From: Solirubrobacter ginsenosidimutans
GTDB lineage: Bacteria; Actinomycetota; Thermoleophilia; Solirubrobacterales; Solirubrobacteraceae
Assembly (NCBI RefSeq): GCF_027587205.1
Contig: NZ_JAPDOD010000072.1
Span: forward strand, 1-34,895
DNA length: 34,895 nt
Direction of reading: 5' to 3'
Shown here one piece after another: positions 15,400 through 23,364 of this stretch. Position 1 is the first letter of the stretch. Every line of letters starts with the position of its first letter. The notes beneath the pieces are model-generated. The model had not been told where the DNA came from and did not search any database. It saw only the letters and a list, made by a program, of their open reading frames with translations. The position numbers were made by a program, and so were the translations under genes.

Positions 15400-15427
15400 A
15401 CCCTGAGCACACCCCGCGAGAACCCTG
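15400..15427 (-). promoter_or_regulatory. 11-bp-period direct repeat (3 copies) upstream of the GGDEF-HD-GYP gene
   Basis: On the minus strand CAGGGT, CGGGGT and CAGGGT start exactly 11 bp apart (plus-strand ACCCTG at 15422, ACCCCG at 15411, ACCCTG at 15400). It ends about 20 bp before the preferred GTG start. This is the same motif and spacing as upstream of the GT2 and response regulator genes. Confidence 0.6.
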
Positions 15428-15467
15428 GGAGAAGGCTGAGACCGGGCTGGGCCCGGCCTTCGCCAAG

Positions 15468-15518
15468 GGGGGTGCCCCGGGAAACTCTCGCGGAGCGATA
15501 CCTAGACCGGGCACCCCC
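15468..15518. terminator. Imperfect inverted repeat after the sigma factor gene
   Basis: Ten-base arms gggggtgccc (15468-15477) and gggcaccccc (15509-15518) pair perfectly across a 31-nt loop, and a smaller ccggg/cccgg hairpin lies next to it. Lying 3' of the minus-strand ECF sigma gene, it may end that transcript. The large loop makes this tentative. Confidence 0.4.
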
Positions 15519-15521
15519 TCG

Positions 15522-16691
15522 TCATTCGGCGAGCCGGCGTTCGAGGAAGCGTCGTTCGGGGTCGGAGGCGCCGCCCAGCTCCAGGGCGCGGCGGTACGCC
15601 TCGCGCGCTTCCTCCACGCGGCCCAGCCGGCGGAGGAGCTCGGCGCGGGTGGAGTGCAGGTAGCGGTAGCCGTCCAGGTCGAGGGCGTCGCAGATCGCCA
15701 ACGCGCCCGCGACGTCACCCGCCTCCGCGATCGCGACGGCACGGTTGAGCGACACGACCGGTGAGCGGGTGACCGCTGCCAGCTCCGTGTACAAGGCAAC
15801 GACCTGCGGCCAATCGACCGGCGACTCGAGCTGCAGCGACGCGATCGCCGCCTGCAGCGCGTACGGGCCGCGCGAGGCCAGCGCGCGCGAGAGCAATAGA
15901 CGCCCCTCCGCGATCTGCCCGCGATGCCACAACCCACGGTCCTGATCGGACAGCAGCACCAGCTCACCACCCGCGAACCGCGACGCCCGCCGCGCGTCGT
16001 GGCAGAGCATCAGGGCCAGCAGGCCGAAGACCTCCGGCTCATCGGGCATCAGCACCGCCAGCACACGGCCCAACCGGATCGCCTCGCTCGCCAGTTCCCC
16101 ACGCGAGTCGTAGCCCGCGTTGAAGATCAGGTACACGACCGCCAACACGGCGGCCAGCCGATCCGGCAGCAGCTCGTCCGCCGGCACGACGAACGGGATG
16201 CCGGCCCCGCGGATCTTCGCCTTCGCGCGCGAGAGGCGCCGCTTCATCGTCTCCGGCGCCACCAGGAACGCCGCAGCGATCTCCTCGGTGCTCAGCCGGC
16301 CCAGCGCCCGCAGCGTCAATGCCACCTGCGCCTCGCGGCTCAACGCCGGATGGCAGCAGGTGAAGATCAGCTCCAGGCGCTCGTCGCGGATGTTCGGCTC
16401 CTCCGTCACAACAGACTCCTCGACCAACAGGGGCAACTTGGCCGCGAGCACCCGCTCACGCCGGAGCCGGTCGATCGCCCGCCGCTTCGCCACCGTCACC
16501 AGCCACGCGGTCCGATTCGCCGGCTCCCCCGAGCGCGGCCAGTGCTCGGCCGCGGCCACGAACGCCTCCTGGGCGGCGTCCTCGGCGAGATCGAAATCGC
16601 CGAGGATGCCGACCAGGATCGCGACCACGCGGCCCCACTCCTCGCGCAGGTTCAGCGCAGGAACCCCCGCACCGGGCGGATCTCTACGCAC
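15522..16691 (-). CDS. ECF sigma factor, ECF42 type with C-terminal DUF6596/TPR extension
   Basis: A 389-residue sigma factor, about twice the length of a plain ECF. Region 2 (about residues 15-80) contains [21 protein letters not shown] and a promoter-melting segment near [20 protein letters not shown]. Region 4 is around [30 protein letters not shown]. The long C-terminal half has VYLIFNAGY and TPR-like helices typical of ECF42. ECF42 factors lack an anti-sigma factor and are encoded beside DGPF (YCII-like) proteins, exactly as here. The GTG start at 16691 overlaps the DGPF gene by 40 bp; a shorter start near 16650 is possible. Confidence 0.93.
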   Translation of the reverse strand: MRRDPPGAGVPALNLREEWGRVVAILVGILGDFDLAEDAAQEAFVAAAEHWPRSGEPANRTAWLVTVAKRRAIDRLRRERVLAAKLPLLVEESVVTEEPNIRDERLELIFTCCHPALSREAQVALTLRALGRLSTEEIAAAFLVAPETMKRRLSRAKAKIRGAGIPFVVPADELLPDRLAAVLAVVYLIFNAGYDSRGELASEAIRLGRVLAVLMPDEPEVFGLLALMLCHDARRASRFAGGELVLLSDQDRGLWHRGQIAEGRLLLSRALASRGPYALQAAIASLQLESPVDWPQVVALYTELAAVTRSPVVSLNRAVAIAEAGDVAGALAICDALDLDGYRYLHSTRAELLRRLGRVEEAREAYRRALELGGASDPERRFLERRLAE

Positions 16692-16990
16692 CCGCCCATG
16701 CGCGCCGCCGGAACCCGGGCGGCGAGCGCGATCGCGCCGTCGAGGTCGTCGGCCTCGATCACGTAGTAGCCGCCGAAGACGTCCTTGGTGTCCGCGAACG
16801 GGCCGTCGGTGACGAGCGTGTCACCGTCGGCCACGCGCACCGTCGTCGCCATCGAGACCGGCTGCAGGTGCGCTGAGCCGACGGCTTCCTCGCCCACCGC
16901 CATGTACTCGGCGGTCATCGCCGACCGCTCGTCGTCGCTGAGACCCTCGTAGTTGGAGGGCCGCTCGTAGATCAGGAGTGCGTAGTGCAT
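16652..16990 (-). CDS. YCII-related DGPF-domain protein
   Basis: A 112-residue alpha/beta-barrel protein with the signature [22 protein letters not shown], including the name-giving DGPF. It sits directly before the ECF42 sigma gene, overlapping it, the constant arrangement for this sigma group. Its biochemical role is not established; expression under the partner sigma factor is the known theme. ATG 16990 lies 36 bp after the flavin monooxygenase stop. Confidence 0.93.
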   Translation of the reverse strand: MHYALLIYERPSNYEGLSDDERSAMTAEYMAVGEEAVGSAHLQPVSMATTVRVADGDTLVTDGPFADTKDVFGGYYVIEADDLDGAIALAARVPAARMGGCVEIRPVRGFLR

Positions 16991-17026
16991 GACTCAGAGA
17001 CGAACGAGCATCGCACCTGGGGACAG

Positions 17027-18787
17027 CTAGCCGAGATGATGCACCTCCTGCAATCCGTAGACCGGCGTGTCGAGGCCTTCCAGCCGCGCCTTCAGCTGCA
17101 GCGCCAGATAGAGCGAGTAGTGGCGCGACTGGTGCAGGTTGCCGCCATGGAACCACAGCGCCTCCTGCTGCGTCGGCTTCCACATGTTGCGCTGCTCGCC
17201 CTCCCACGGGCCCGGGTCCTTCTTGGTGTCCGAGCCCAGGCCCCAGACCTTGCCCACCTTGTCCGCCACCTCAGGCGAGATCAGCTCCGCCGCCCACCCG
17301 TTCATCGACTTGTAGCCGGTGGCATAGACGATGACGTCGGCGGGCACCGAGCGCCCGTCCTCCATCACGACCGAGTCCGCGGTCAACCGCGCGACCTGCC
17401 CGTTGACCAATTTGATGTCACCCGATGCCACCAATTCCGACGCGCCGACGTCGATGTAGTACCCCGACCCGCGCCGCAGGTACTTCATGAACAGGCCGGA
17501 GCCGTCCTCGCCCCAGTCCAGGTCGAAGCCGGCGGCCTCCAGCCGCGCGTAGAAGTCGGCGTCGCGCTCGCGCATCTGGTCATACAGCGGGATCTGGAGC
17601 GCGGGCAGGACGGCGTACGGAAGCGACGCGAAGATCATGTCCGCCTTCTCGGTCGTGACGCCGGCCGCGACCGCCTCCTCGGAGTACAGCGCGCTCAGCC
17701 CGATGTCCATCAGCGTGCTCGACCGCACGATGTGCGTCGAGGAGCGCTGGACCATCGTGACATCGACGCCCGCCTCCCACAGCGCCGCGCAGATGTCATG
17801 CGCGGAGTTGTTGGACCCGATGACGACGACCTTCTTGCCCACGTAGCCGTCCGGACCCGGGTGCCGCGACGAATGGTGCTGCTCACCCAAGAACTCGTCC
17901 TGCCCGGGCAGCGCGAGCTGGTTCGGCTGCGACGACATGCCCGTCGCGAGCACGAGCTGCTTTGGCCGCAGCACGACCTCCGAGCCCGCGCGGTCGACGA
18001 CCACCTCCCACTCCGAGCCGTCGAACGAGGCCGAACGCACCGTCGAGGAGCCCCAGTAGTTGAGCTCCATCACCCGCGTGTACATCTCCAGCCAGTCGCC
18101 GATCTTGTCCTTGGGCGAGAACACCGGCCAGTTCTCGGGGAACTTGATGTACGGGAGATGGTCGTACCAGACCGGATCGTGCAGGCAGAGCGACTTGTAG
18201 CGCTTGCGCCACGAGTCGCCGGGGCGCTCGTTGCGCTCGACGATGATCGTCGGCACGTCGAGCTGCCGCAGCCGCGCACCCAGAGCGATCCCGCCCTGCC
18301 CGCCGCCCACGATGAGCACATACGGCTGCTCCACATACCCCAGCTCCGAGGCCTCCTTCTCGCGGCGCTCCAGCCACGACAGGCGATCGCGGTCGGCGCC
18401 ATGCTCGACCCCGCGCGGGCGTCCCGGGCCCTTCGGCTCCTCGAACCCGCGCAGCTCGTCCAGGGCGGTCAGCAGCGTCCACGCCTTGCCGCCGATCAGG
18501 CGGAGAATCCCGCTCCCCCGCCCCACCGCGGTCTCGAAGGCGAACCACGCCTCGGTCACCCCGTCTGCCTCGGTCGGCTCCTGGGTCGTGTGGAAGCCGT
18601 GCGCGCCCGCGTCGGTGTGCTCGAGCAGGTCGCGCACGCCCGCCGGCCCTTCGACGGTCTTGATGTTCCAGGTGAAGGCGATCAGGTCGCGCCAGTAGCT
18701 CTCCTCGCCGAAAAGCTCGGCCGCGGCCGCCGAGTCGCCGGACGCGAGCGCGTTCTCGAAGTTGCCGAGCCACTGATCGACGGACAT
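17027..18787 (-). CDS. Flavin-containing monooxygenase with N-terminal NTF2/SnoaL-like domain
   Basis: A 586-residue protein. Residues 1-125 look like an NTF2/SnoaL-like fold (ALASGDSAAAAELFGEESYWRDLIAFTWN). The rest is an FAD/NADPH monooxygenase: FAD motif GGGQGG at 161-166, a second nucleotide motif VVVIGSNNSAHD, and the late YATGYKSMNG. Likely reactions are Baeyer-Villiger or heteroatom oxygenation of a small hydrophobic substrate. ATG 18787 is supported by a strong aggaggaga ribosome-binding site a few bases before it. The DGPF and ECF42 genes follow 36 bp downstream on the same strand, so the three may be co-transcribed. Confidence 0.92.
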   Translation of the reverse strand: MSVDQWLGNFENALASGDSAAAAELFGEESYWRDLIAFTWNIKTVEGPAGVRDLLEHTDAGAHGFHTTQEPTEADGVTEAWFAFETAVGRGSGILRLIGGKAWTLLTALDELRGFEEPKGPGRPRGVEHGADRDRLSWLERREKEASELGYVEQPYVLIVGGGQGGIALGARLRQLDVPTIIVERNERPGDSWRKRYKSLCLHDPVWYDHLPYIKFPENWPVFSPKDKIGDWLEMYTRVMELNYWGSSTVRSASFDGSEWEVVVDRAGSEVVLRPKQLVLATGMSSQPNQLALPGQDEFLGEQHHSSRHPGPDGYVGKKVVVIGSNNSAHDICAALWEAGVDVTMVQRSSTHIVRSSTLMDIGLSALYSEEAVAAGVTTEKADMIFASLPYAVLPALQIPLYDQMRERDADFYARLEAAGFDLDWGEDGSGLFMKYLRRGSGYYIDVGASELVASGDIKLVNGQVARLTADSVVMEDGRSVPADVIVYATGYKSMNGWAAELISPEVADKVGKVWGLGSDTKKDPGPWEGEQRNMWKPTQQEALWFHGGNLHQSRHYSLYLALQLKARLEGLDTPVYGLQEVHHLG

Positions 18788-18976
18788 GTCTCTCCTCCTG
18801 CCGGAACCTGTGCGCAGGGGATTATCGTGCTCGCGTGCCGGCACCGGGGGTGCGGCGGGTGGTCAGTTCCGCCGGGACGCCCAGTCGCGAAGCAGGGCCT
18901 GGACACGGACGTGGGCCGGCACGCGAGCGATAGCCCATTGTGTCGCGGAATCCGGGATCGACAATCCCCGAGCGCT

Positions 18977-20377
18977 CTAGTTCCGCACCGGAAGTCGGAC
19001 TTCGAACGCCGCGCCGCCGCCTGGCGCGTTCGCAGCCGACACCGACCCGGCGTGGCCGTCGACGATCCCGGCGACGATCGCCAGCCCGAGGCCCGCGCCG
19101 TCCTTGCCGCGCTCGCGCCCGCCCTCGGCGCGCCAGAAGCGCTCGAACAGCGCATCGGCGTCGTCGGTCGGCAAGCCTGGCCCGTGGTCGCGCACCTGCA
19201 GCTTCACCGCACCGTTCTCGCGCACCACGGAGACCTCGATCGGCGTGCCCGAAGGCGTGTGCACGAGCGCGTTGCGCAGCAGGTTCGCGAACACCTGGCG
19301 CAGCTGGTCGGCGTCGCCCGTGACGGCGACCGGCTGGGCGTGCAGCTCGATGTCACGGTCGGGATCGGTCGCGCGGGCGTCGTCGACGGCATCGCGGGCG
19401 AGCACCGAGAGGTCGACCGAGCCGTGCGCCGCTTCGCGCACCTCGTCCAGCCGCGCCAGCGTCAGCAGGTCCTCGACCAGCACGCCCATGCGCGCGGCCT
19501 CGTCCTCGATCCGGCGCATCGCCTTGGCGATGTCCTCCGGCTCGCGGGCGGCGCCCATGCGGAAGAGCTCCGCGTAGCCGCGGATCGATACCAAGGGCGT
19601 ACGGAGCTCGTGCGAAGCGTCGGCGATGAAGCGGCGCAGCCGCTCCTGGCTCGCCTCGCGCGCGGCGAACGCGTCCTCGAGCCGGTCGAGCATCCGGTTC
19701 AGCGCCAGCCCGAGCCGCCCGACCTCGGTGCGCGCGTCGGTGGTCTCGACGCGGTGGGAGAGATCCCCGCCGGCGATCGCCGCCGCGGTGTGCCCCATGC
19801 GATCCAGCGGGAGCAGGCCGACGCGCACCACGACGAGCGCGAAACCGCCGATGAAGCCGAGGGCGACGACGATCACGATGCCTTCGACGAGCAGCAGGCG
19901 CTCGAGCGTCTGGTTGGTGGCGCTCATCGGGATCGCGGCAACGACCGTCGTCCCGTTGAAGCCGGCCTGCGCGAGCACGCGGTAGTCGCCCATCGGCGTG
20001 TCGACGGTCTCCGGCTCGCCGACGGCGATGTCGGCCGGCAGCGTGGGCTTCTCCCCCGTCTCGTCCAGGCCCAGGAAGCCGGACGTGATCACCTTGCCGG
20101 AGGAGCTGTCGCGCAGCTGGCCGAACGTGTCCTGGGGCGCGCCGCCGCCGGGCGGCGGGCCGCCACCGCCACGGCGGTCGCCACCGCCGCCGTAGGGCTC
20201 GACGTCGCCGGAGAGCTTATGCTGCAGCCCGATCGTCGCCCCCGTCAGCTGGGCATCGACGCGGTCGAGCAGGAAGGAGCGCTGCGAGGCGTACGTGACC
20301 GCGCCGACGAGCAGCATCCCGGCCGCGGCCAGGACGAGCACACCCGCGACGAGCCGGCCACGCAGCGAGGCGATCAT
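18977..20377 (-). CDS. Sensor histidine kinase of an OmpR-type two-component system
   Basis: A 466-residue membrane kinase. Span 1 is at about residues 8-29 and span 2 at about 160-186, enclosing an extracytoplasmic sensor with a Gly/Pro-rich run (63-80). HAMP follows (about 187-240), then HisKA with the phospho-acceptor His256 in ADASHELRTPL. The ATPase domain has NLLRNALVHTP (N box), RDHGPGLP (G1), FERFWRAEGG (F box) and GAGLGLAIV (G2). Its ATG overlaps the response regulator stop by 4 bp. The signal is unknown. The 189 bp downstream of its stop (to 18788) holds only a weak hairpin near 18954-18968. Confidence 0.96.
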   Translation of the reverse strand: MIASLRGRLVAGVLVLAAAGMLLVGAVTYASQRSFLLDRVDAQLTGATIGLQHKLSGDVEPYGGGGDRRGGGGPPPGGGAPQDTFGQLRDSSSGKVITSGFLGLDETGEKPTLPADIAVGEPETVDTPMGDYRVLAQAGFNGTTVVAAIPMSATNQTLERLLLVEGIVIVVALGFIGGFALVVVRVGLLPLDRMGHTAAAIAGGDLSHRVETTDARTEVGRLGLALNRMLDRLEDAFAAREASQERLRRFIADASHELRTPLVSIRGYAELFRMGAAREPEDIAKAMRRIEDEAARMGVLVEDLLTLARLDEVREAAHGSVDLSVLARDAVDDARATDPDRDIELHAQPVAVTGDADQLRQVFANLLRNALVHTPSGTPIEVSVVRENGAVKLQVRDHGPGLPTDDADALFERFWRAEGGRERGKDGAGLGLAIVAGIVDGHAGSVSAANAPGGGAAFEVRLPVRN

Positions 20378-21066
20378 GCCCGCGGCGTCCTCAGCGTGTA
20401 GCCGACGCCGCGCACGGTGTGGATCAGCGAGGGACCGAACTGATCGAGCTTCTTGCGCAGGTAGCTGATGTAGGTCTCCAGCACCCGCGCGTCGCCGCCG
20501 AAGTCGTAGTCCCAGACGTGGTCGAGCAGCTGCGCGCGGGTGAGCACGCGGCGCGGATTGAGCATCAGGTACCGCAGCAGGCGGTACTCGGTGGCGGTGA
20601 GCTCGATCGGCTCGCCGGCGCGCGAGACCTCCCGCGAGTCCTCGTCGAGCTCCAGGTCTTCGAACGACAACCGGCTCGACTCGGGCTCGGCGCGGCCGGA
20701 CCGGCGCAGCACGTTGCGCACGCGCGCCAGCAGCTCCTCGAGCGAGAACGGCTTGGTGACGTAGTCGTCGCCGCCGGTGGTGAGCCCGCGGATCTTGTCC
20801 TCGGGGGCGTCGCGGGCGGTCAGGAAGATGATCGGCGTGCCGGCGCGCTCGGCGCCGAGCCGGCGCGCGACCTCGAAGCCCTCCATGTCGGGGAGCATGA
20901 CGTCGAGCACGATCAGGTCGGGACGGAAGGCGGCCACCTGAGAGAGCGCTTCAGCGCCCGTCCCGGCGGCCTCCACCGTGAAGCCCTGGAACCGCAGGGC
21001 CATCGAGATGACGTCGACGATGTTGGGCTCGTCGTCGACGACCAGGACGCGGTTGCTCTCACTCAT
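20374..21066 (-). CDS. OmpR-family response regulator
   Basis: A 230-residue regulator. The receiver domain has the acidic pair Asp11-Asp12, phospho-acceptor Asp55 (LIVLDVMLPDMEGF) and the TKPFSLEELLARV lysine. The C-terminal winged helix ends with LETYISYLRKKLDQFG and HTVRGVGYTLR. First gene of an operon with its histidine kinase. Three direct repeats at 11-bp spacing just upstream are plausible sites for autoregulation. Confidence 0.97.
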   Translation of the reverse strand: MSESNRVLVVDDEPNIVDVISMALRFQGFTVEAAGTGAEALSQVAAFRPDLIVLDVMLPDMEGFEVARRLGAERAGTPIIFLTARDAPEDKIRGLTTGGDDYVTKPFSLEELLARVRNVLRRSGRAEPESSRLSFEDLELDEDSREVSRAGEPIELTATEYRLLRYLMLNPRRVLTRAQLLDHVWDYDFGGDARVLETYISYLRKKLDQFGPSLIHTVRGVGYTLRTPRA

Positions 21067-21089
21067 CGCGGTCAGTATCGGCCGCGAAG

Positions 21090-21114
21090 CTGTGAGTTTC
21101 CTGGGAGGCGTCTG
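21090..21114 (-). promoter_or_regulatory. 11-bp-period direct repeat (3 copies) upstream of the response regulator
   Basis: On the minus strand three CAG cores, each preceded by a CTC-type stretch (gctcag, ctcccag, ctcacag), are exactly 11 bp apart (plus-strand CTG at 21090, 21101 and 21112). The array ends about 24 bp before the ATG. It probably binds the OmpR-family regulator encoded immediately downstream. Confidence 0.6.
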
Positions 21115-21119
21115 AGCGG

Positions 21120-21479
21120 TTACCCGCGCGTGAAGTCGGGGCGATCGAGGACGCGCAGCCAGCGGCCGTCCGGTTGGCGGCGCACCACCTGGGCACGTGC
21201 GCCCGCGTCATCCTGCGGCTCCGTCGCGGTCAGCGCGAGGTCGCCGCTGATCAGCGTGGTCAGCGGCTCCTCGTACTCGAAGTGCGGCTGCTGCGCGAGC
21301 ATGCCCTCGTAGAGCGCGACGATCGCGTCGCGGCCCCGAGTGATCTGGCCGGGCGGGAACGCGATGATCGCGTCCGGCTCGTAGAGGTCCGCGAGCCCCT
21401 CCGCATCGCCGGCGTTGACGCGCTCGACGAACAGGCGGGTGATGTCCTCGGGTGTCTGTGCGGTGGTCATGTCCTTCAT
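21120..21479 (-). CDS. SnoaL-like/NTF2-family protein
   Basis: A 119-residue (116 if ATG 21470 is used) cone-shaped NTF2-fold protein: ITRLFVERVNAGDAEGLADLYEPDAIIAFPPGQITRG is typical of YybH/SnoaL-like proteins with unassigned activity. It is transcribed divergently from a LysR-type regulator over a shared 61-bp gap holding a LysR-type palindrome, so it is probably a LysR target. It lies 53 bp upstream of the response regulator on the same strand. Confidence 0.85.
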   Translation of the reverse strand: MKDMTTAQTPEDITRLFVERVNAGDAEGLADLYEPDAIIAFPPGQITRGRDAIVALYEGMLAQQPHFEYEEPLTTLISGDLALTATEPQDDAGARAQVVRRQPDGRWLRVLDRPDFTRG

Positions 21480-21502
21480 GGTGTCCACGAATCCGCATAC
21501 GT

Positions 21503-21517
21503 ACAACAGCTGGTTGT
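21503..21517. promoter_or_regulatory. LysR-type operator (T-N11-A-like palindrome)
   Basis: acaac-N5-gttgt is an inverted repeat of the size and spacing of a LysR recognition site, midway between the divergent SnoaL-like and lysR starts. A second, wider repeat catacg (21496-21501) / cgtatg (21538-21543) flanks it and reaches into the lysR start codon. Confidence 0.7.
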
Positions 21518-21540
21518 GATGGGAGCTAGCATCGCTGCGT

Positions 21541-22386
21541 ATGGAACTGCGGCAGCTGGAGTACTTCGTCGCGGTGGTCGAGGAGGCGAGCTTCACGCGT
21601 GCCGCCGAACGCGTGCTCGTCGCGCAGTCGGGCGTGAGCGCGCAGGTGCGGCGGCTCGAGGCCGAACTGGGCATCGCACTCCTCGATCGCGGCGGCCGGA
21701 CGGTGACGCTGACCGAGGCGGGCGCGGCGGTGCTGCCGTTCGCGCGGGCGGCGCTGGCCGCGGTGGGCGGGGTGCGCGAGGCGGTCGACGCGCTGCGCGG
21801 GCTCACCCGCGGGCATGTGCGGGTCGGGATGGTGACGGCGGGGCCGGCGGTGACGCTGACCGACTTGCTGGCGTCGTTCAACGCGCTGCACCCGGAGGTC
21901 GAGATCACACTGATCGAAGACGCGTCGGACGCGCTCTTCGCCGCGCTGCGCTCCGGCGAGCTCGATCTGGCGTGCGCGTCGCTTGGCCCGAATCCGCCCG
22001 AGGGCGTCGAGACGCACGTGATCATCGACGCCGCGGTCGTGGCCGCCGTCCACCCAGGACACCCGCTGGCACGGCGTGAAGCGATCGAGCCGGCGGAGCT
22101 CGCCGCCTACCCGCTCATCTGCCTGCCGCGCGGGACCGGGGTGCGAGCGCTGTGGGACGCCAAGGGTGTGCGCGCGCGGGTGGCGTTCGAAGCGTCGGAC
22201 CCGAGCGTGCTAGCCCAGCTGGCCGCGCGCGGGCTCGGCGTCGCGATCCTCCCCGAGCCGGCCGCCGCCGGCCTGCACACGCTCGCGCTCGGCCTGCGCG
22301 GGCAGATCGCGCTGGCCTGGCGCCCGGGCGGGCCTTCATCTCCCGCGGCACGGGCGTTCATGGAGCACGCGAGGGGTAGCGTGTGA
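21541..22386 (+). CDS. LysR-family transcriptional regulator
   Basis: A 281-residue regulator. Residues 1-60 are the winged helix-turn-helix (MELRQLEYFVAVVEEASFTRAAERVLVAQSGVSAQVRRLE, broken here only for description), followed by a periplasmic-binding-like effector domain from about residue 90. It is divergent from the SnoaL-like gene, with a palindromic operator between, and 6 bp ahead of an LLM oxidoreductase gene on the same strand, so it may control both. The effector is unknown. Confidence 0.95.
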   Translation: MELRQLEYFVAVVEEASFTRAAERVLVAQSGVSAQVRRLEAELGIALLDRGGRTVTLTEAGAAVLPFARAALAAVGGVREAVDALRGLTRGHVRVGMVTAGPAVTLTDLLASFNALHPEVEITLIEDASDALFAALRSGELDLACASLGPNPPEGVETHVIIDAAVVAAVHPGHPLARREAIEPAELAAYPLICLPRGTGVRALWDAKGVRARVAFEASDPSVLAQLAARGLGVAILPEPAAAGLHTLALGLRGQIALAWRPGGPSSPAARAFMEHARGSV

Positions 22387-22392
22387 ACCACC

Positions 22393-23364
22393 ATGCGCGC
22401 ACCGTTTCAGCTGGACCTGCACGTCCCGAACTTCAACTGGCCGGACACCTCGCCTGAGGCGTTCTTCGAGAAGCTCGTCGAGATCGCCCAGACCGCCGAG
22501 GAGTCCGGCTTCAGCTCCATCTCGATGATGGACCACCTCCACCAGATCCCGCCGGTCGGCCCGGCGGAGAACTGGATGATGGAGGGCAACGCGATCCTCG
22601 CCGCCCTGGGCGCGCGAACCTCCAAGATCAACCTCGGCCTGCTGGTCGGCGGCGTGACGTATCGCAACCCCGCGCTGGTCGCCAAGCTCACGACCACGAT
22701 CGACATCATCTCCGGCGGGCGTGCCGTGCTGGGCATCGGCGCGGCGTGGTTCGAGGCGGAGCACCTGGCCTACGGGTACGACTTCCCGCCGCTGAAGGAG
22801 CGCTTCGAGCGCCTGGAGGACGCGCTGAACATCACCCGCATGATGTTCACCGAGCCTGTATCGACCTACGCGGGCAAGCATCACCGCGTAGAGGGGGCCT
22901 TCAACAACCCGAAGCCGATCCGCGGCGACATCCCGATCCTGATCGGCGGCAGCGGCGAGCGCAAGACGCTGCGGATGGTCGCGCAGTACGCCGACGGGTC
23001 GAACCTGTTCGGCGACGTCGAGCGGGTCAAGCACCTGCTCGGGGTGCTCGAAGGCCACTGCGACACCCTCGGCCGTGACATGGGCGAGATCACCAAGACG
23101 CGGATGGGGACGATGTACATCGCGCCCACCCACGAGGCGGCGATGGCGAAGCTCGAGCCGGCCGTGGCCGGTGCGGCGGACCCGGATCGCGCGCGGGCGC
23201 AGGCCTTCGTGGGTGAGCCGGACGAGGTCGCGGCGCAGGTGCAGGCGTACCTCGACGCGGGCCTGGACGGCATCACGTTCTCGATGCCCGACGTTCACGA
23301 CCTCGAGTCCGTCGCCCTCGCGGGTGAGACGCTCTCGGCCGTGATCGGAACCAAGACCGTCTAA
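22393..23364 (+). CDS. LLM-class F420-dependent oxidoreductase
   Basis: A 323-residue luciferase-like TIM-barrel protein: FSSISMMDHLHQIP, NLGLLVGGVTYRNPALVAKLTTTIDIISGGRAVLGIGAAWFE and IPILIGGSGERKTLRMVAQYAD are the family hallmarks and place it with the F420-type rather than FMN-type members. It lacks the phosphate-pocket lysines of the Fgd homologue at 5982, so the substrate differs. It follows lysR by 6 bp, and its TAA stop overlaps the stop of the convergent FAD oxidoreductase gene. Confidence 0.9.
   Translation: MRAPFQLDLHVPNFNWPDTSPEAFFEKLVEIAQTAEESGFSSISMMDHLHQIPPVGPAENWMMEGNAILAALGARTSKINLGLLVGGVTYRNPALVAKLTTTIDIISGGRAVLGIGAAWFEAEHLAYGYDFPPLKERFERLEDALNITRMMFTEPVSTYAGKHHRVEGAFNNPKPIRGDIPILIGGSGERKTLRMVAQYADGSNLFGDVERVKHLLGVLEGHCDTLGRDMGEITKTRMGTMYIAPTHEAAMAKLEPAVAGAADPDRARAQAFVGEPDEVAAQVQAYLDAGLDGITFSMPDVHDLESVALAGETLSAVIGTKTV

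Noticed and set aside
15522..16691. Fusion or read-through product because the sigma factor is nearly 390 residues long
   Set aside because: The long C-terminal extension is normal for ECF42 sigma factors, and the DGPF neighbour confirms the group.
18788..18976. Possible small gene or tRNA in the 189-bp gap between the monooxygenase and histidine kinase
   Set aside because: No cloverleaf or convincing coding frame with a ribosome-binding site was seen, only a weak 5-bp hairpin near 18954-18968.
16985..20401. A plus-strand open frame of more than 1,100 codons
   Set aside because: It is antisense to the monooxygenase and histidine kinase, both of which have clear motifs; the composition is Arg/His/Asp-rich with no recognisable domain.
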